The translations under genes and the position numbers were made by a program. Positions 4,886 to 5,955 of a stretch of DNA of 5,955 nucleotides are shown one piece after another. Within the stretch, counting starts at the first letter, position 1; each line of letters opens with the position of its first letter. The stretch is from assembly GCA_030599515.1 (NCBI GenBank), contig JAUVNV010000165.1, positions 1-5,955 of the forward strand, in the 5' to 3' direction. The notes below the pieces were generated by a model. It was not told the DNA's origin, searched no databases, and was given only the letters and a program-made list of their open reading frames with translations. Origin of the DNA: Acidimicrobiia bacterium. Its GTDB lineage: Bacteria; Actinomycetota; Acidimicrobiia; Spongiisociales; UBA5794.

Positions 4886-5730
4886 CCGACGACATCCTCG
4901 ACCGGGAGATTCTGGTCGAACTCATCACCAAGGAAGTGCTTACCGCTCTCGCCGAGCGGTCCGACATCTGCAAGAACCCCGAGGCGGTCCGGCAGGTCGT
5001 GGCCAACGGCGCAGACCGGGTCGCGTTCCACGGAACCGCAGCCGACGTGCCTCTCGACGTCGCGAGATACATTGACCACACGCTTCTCAAACCCGACGCG
5101 ACGGCCGGTGAGATCGACGTGCTCTGCGACGAAGCGGAGGAGTTCGGGTTCGCCTCGGTGTGCGTCAACCCGACGTGGGTGAAGCGAGCAGCCGGCCGAC
5201 TTCGGGGATCTGATGTCAAGACATGCTCGGTCATCGGATTCCCGCTCGGGGCGACGACACCCGAGATCAAGGCGATGGAAGCCCGCAGGGCCCTTCGGGA
5301 CGGGGCCCGTGAGGTCGACATGGTCATCAACATCGGCGCTCTCAAGTCCGGTGACCACGAACTCGTTCGAACCGACATCGAGAAGGTCGTCGACTCGGCA
5401 CACGAAGGCGGAGCGATCGTCAAGGTGATCCTCGAAACCTCGAAGCTCACCGATGAGGAGAAGGTCATCGCCTCGGCACTCGCCAAGCAAGCAAAGGCCG
5501 ACTACGTCAAGACCTCGACCGGATTCGGCGGGGGAGGAGCAACCGTCTACGACGTCTCGCTGATGCGTGAGACGGTGGGGCCCGACATGGGCGTCAAGGC
5601 CTCCGGCGGTGTGCACACGGCCCAGGAAGCCGAGGACATGATCGCGGCGGGCGCCACCAGAATCGGAGCGTCCGCAGGAGTGGTGATCGTCGGAGGAGCA
5701 GAAGGAGACGCCGGTGGCAAAGGGTATTGA
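4882..5730 (+). CDS. deoC: Deoxyribose-phosphate aldolase (DeoC) with N-terminal encapsulation-like helix
   Basis: This class I aldolase of 282 residues cleaves 2-deoxyribose 5-phosphate to glyceraldehyde 3-phosphate and acetaldehyde. The core starts at IDHTLLKPDAT (64-74) and continues with VCVNP (93-97), SVIGFPLGATT (116-126) and EVDMVINIGAL (144-154). The catalytic set is complete: Asp146 (E. coli Asp102), Schiff-base Lys210 in VKTSTGFG, and Lys239 in VKASGGV (E. coli Lys201). The first 62 residues are additional to ordinary DeoC and begin with an amphipathic helix (DREILVELITKEVLTALAER, 7-26), the pattern of BMC encapsulation peptides. The GTG start overlaps the rpiB stop (GTGA) and has GGAGGG 5 nt upstream. 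Its 3' end overlaps the shell gene by 17 bp. Inside a BMC the product acetaldehyde would be contained and passed to an aldehyde dehydrogenase, not seen here. Confidence 0.95.
   Translation: MTDDILDREILVELITKEVLTALAERSDICKNPEAVRQVVANGADRVAFHGTAADVPLDVARYIDHTLLKPDATAGEIDVLCDEAEEFGFASVCVNPTWVKRAAGRLRGSDVKTCSVIGFPLGATTPEIKAMEARRALRDGAREVDMVINIGALKSGDHELVRTDIEKVVDSAHEGGAIVKVILETSKLTDEEKVIASALAKQAKADYVKTSTGFGGGGATVYDVSLMRETVGPDMGVKASGGVHTAQEAEDMIAAGATRIGASAGVVIVGGAEGDAGGKGY
5702..5707 (+). promoter_or_regulatory. Ribosome binding site of the BMC shell gene
   Basis: AAGGAG lies 6 nt before the GTG at 5714, inside the last codons of deoC. It fixes the start of the shell protein and couples it to deoC. 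Confidence 0.7.
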
Positions 5731-5955
5731 GGTCCGGTCGTACACTTTCCTGGATTCGCTGCAGCCGCAATATGCAGCGTTTCTCGGCACCGTCGCGCAG
5801 GGGTTCTTACCCCTTGCAGGTGACGCGTCGCTGTTCGTCGAAGTGGCGCCCGGCATCGAGATCAACCGACTGACCGACGTCGCGCTGAAGGCCACGACGG
5901 TCAAGCCGGGCATGCAGATCATCGAGCGCTACTACGGCCTCCTCGAGGTCCACTC
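5714..5955 (+). CDS. Bacterial microcompartment shell protein, probably BMC-T with permuted domain (runs off the right edge)
   Basis: The 80 residues present begin at a GTG overlapping the end of deoC by 17 bp. They carry VRSYTFLDSLQPQYAAFLG (7-25), GFLPLAGDASLFVEVAPGI (30-48), INRLTDVALKATTVKPGM (50-67) and IIERYYGLLEVH (69-80). The APG...TDVALKA...ERYYGLLEVH pattern is the alpha/beta BMC fold, here in circularly permuted order, as in PduU/EutS and in tandem-domain shell proteins of the CcmP and BMC-T type. Such proteins form trimeric pseudohexamers in the shell facets and may carry a gated pore. Whether it has a second BMC domain cannot be seen, so BMC-T is an inference from the start of the sequence. 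It is the key evidence that rpiB and deoC belong to a microcompartment locus. Confidence 0.85.
   Translation, partial: MAKGIEVRSYTFLDSLQPQYAAFLGTVAQGFLPLAGDASLFVEVAPGIEINRLTDVALKATTVKPGMQIIERYYGLLEVH

Noticed and set aside
4684..5922. Long minus-strand open frame of 412 codons opposite deoC and the shell gene
   Set aside because: It is antisense to clearly conserved enzymes and has no recognisable domain. Such frames are common opposite GC-rich genes.

Overview
The window is GC-rich, with tightly packed genes, frequent GTG starts, 4-bp stop/start overlaps and strong GGAGG-type ribosome binding sites. The LPFTG-anchored secreted protein and the style of the ABC-2 exporter proteins fit an actinobacterium, possibly an Acidimicrobiia-type lineage. 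That placement is an inference from protein style, since there is no rRNA or marker gene here.

There are two divergent gene groups separated by an 88-bp promoter region (4201-4288). The right half, on the + strand, is the start of a bacterial microcompartment (BMC) operon. It holds a RpiB-type sugar-phosphate isomerase with an added N-terminal helix, a DeoC deoxyribose-phosphate aldolase with an added N-terminal helix, and the first 80 residues of a BMC shell protein of the permuted, probably tandem-domain (BMC-T) kind. The rpiB + deoC + shell-gene combination matches the known 'sugar phosphate utilizing' (SPU) class of BMC loci. The extra helices look like encapsulation peptides that take the enzymes into the shell. 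DeoC would split deoxyribose 5-phosphate into glyceraldehyde 3-phosphate and acetaldehyde, with the aldehyde held in the compartment.

The left half, on the - strand, reads away from the BMC operon. First comes a helix-turn-helix/coiled-coil protein (4200 to 3478), a candidate local regulator. Then come a small secreted LPFTG-anchored protein, an EamA/DMT-family permease, and an ABC-2 type exporter set (ATPase, permease, then the start of a second ATPase that leaves the window). The exporter genes are joined by ATGA and GTGA overlaps.

The most unusual part is the HTH gene. Its linker and tail are built from at least five different 7-bp tandem repeat families, and its TAG stop lies inside one of these repeats. 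Reading on in the same frame gives 53 more codons that look like real protein and end in TGA, which overlaps the ATG of the next gene in a standard ATGA junction. The gene therefore appears to have been about 294 residues long and to be cut short by one base change. A sequencing error or amber readthrough are the alternatives.

No rRNA, tRNA, CRISPR array or insertion sequence was seen, and no gene-free stretch exceeds 300 bases.
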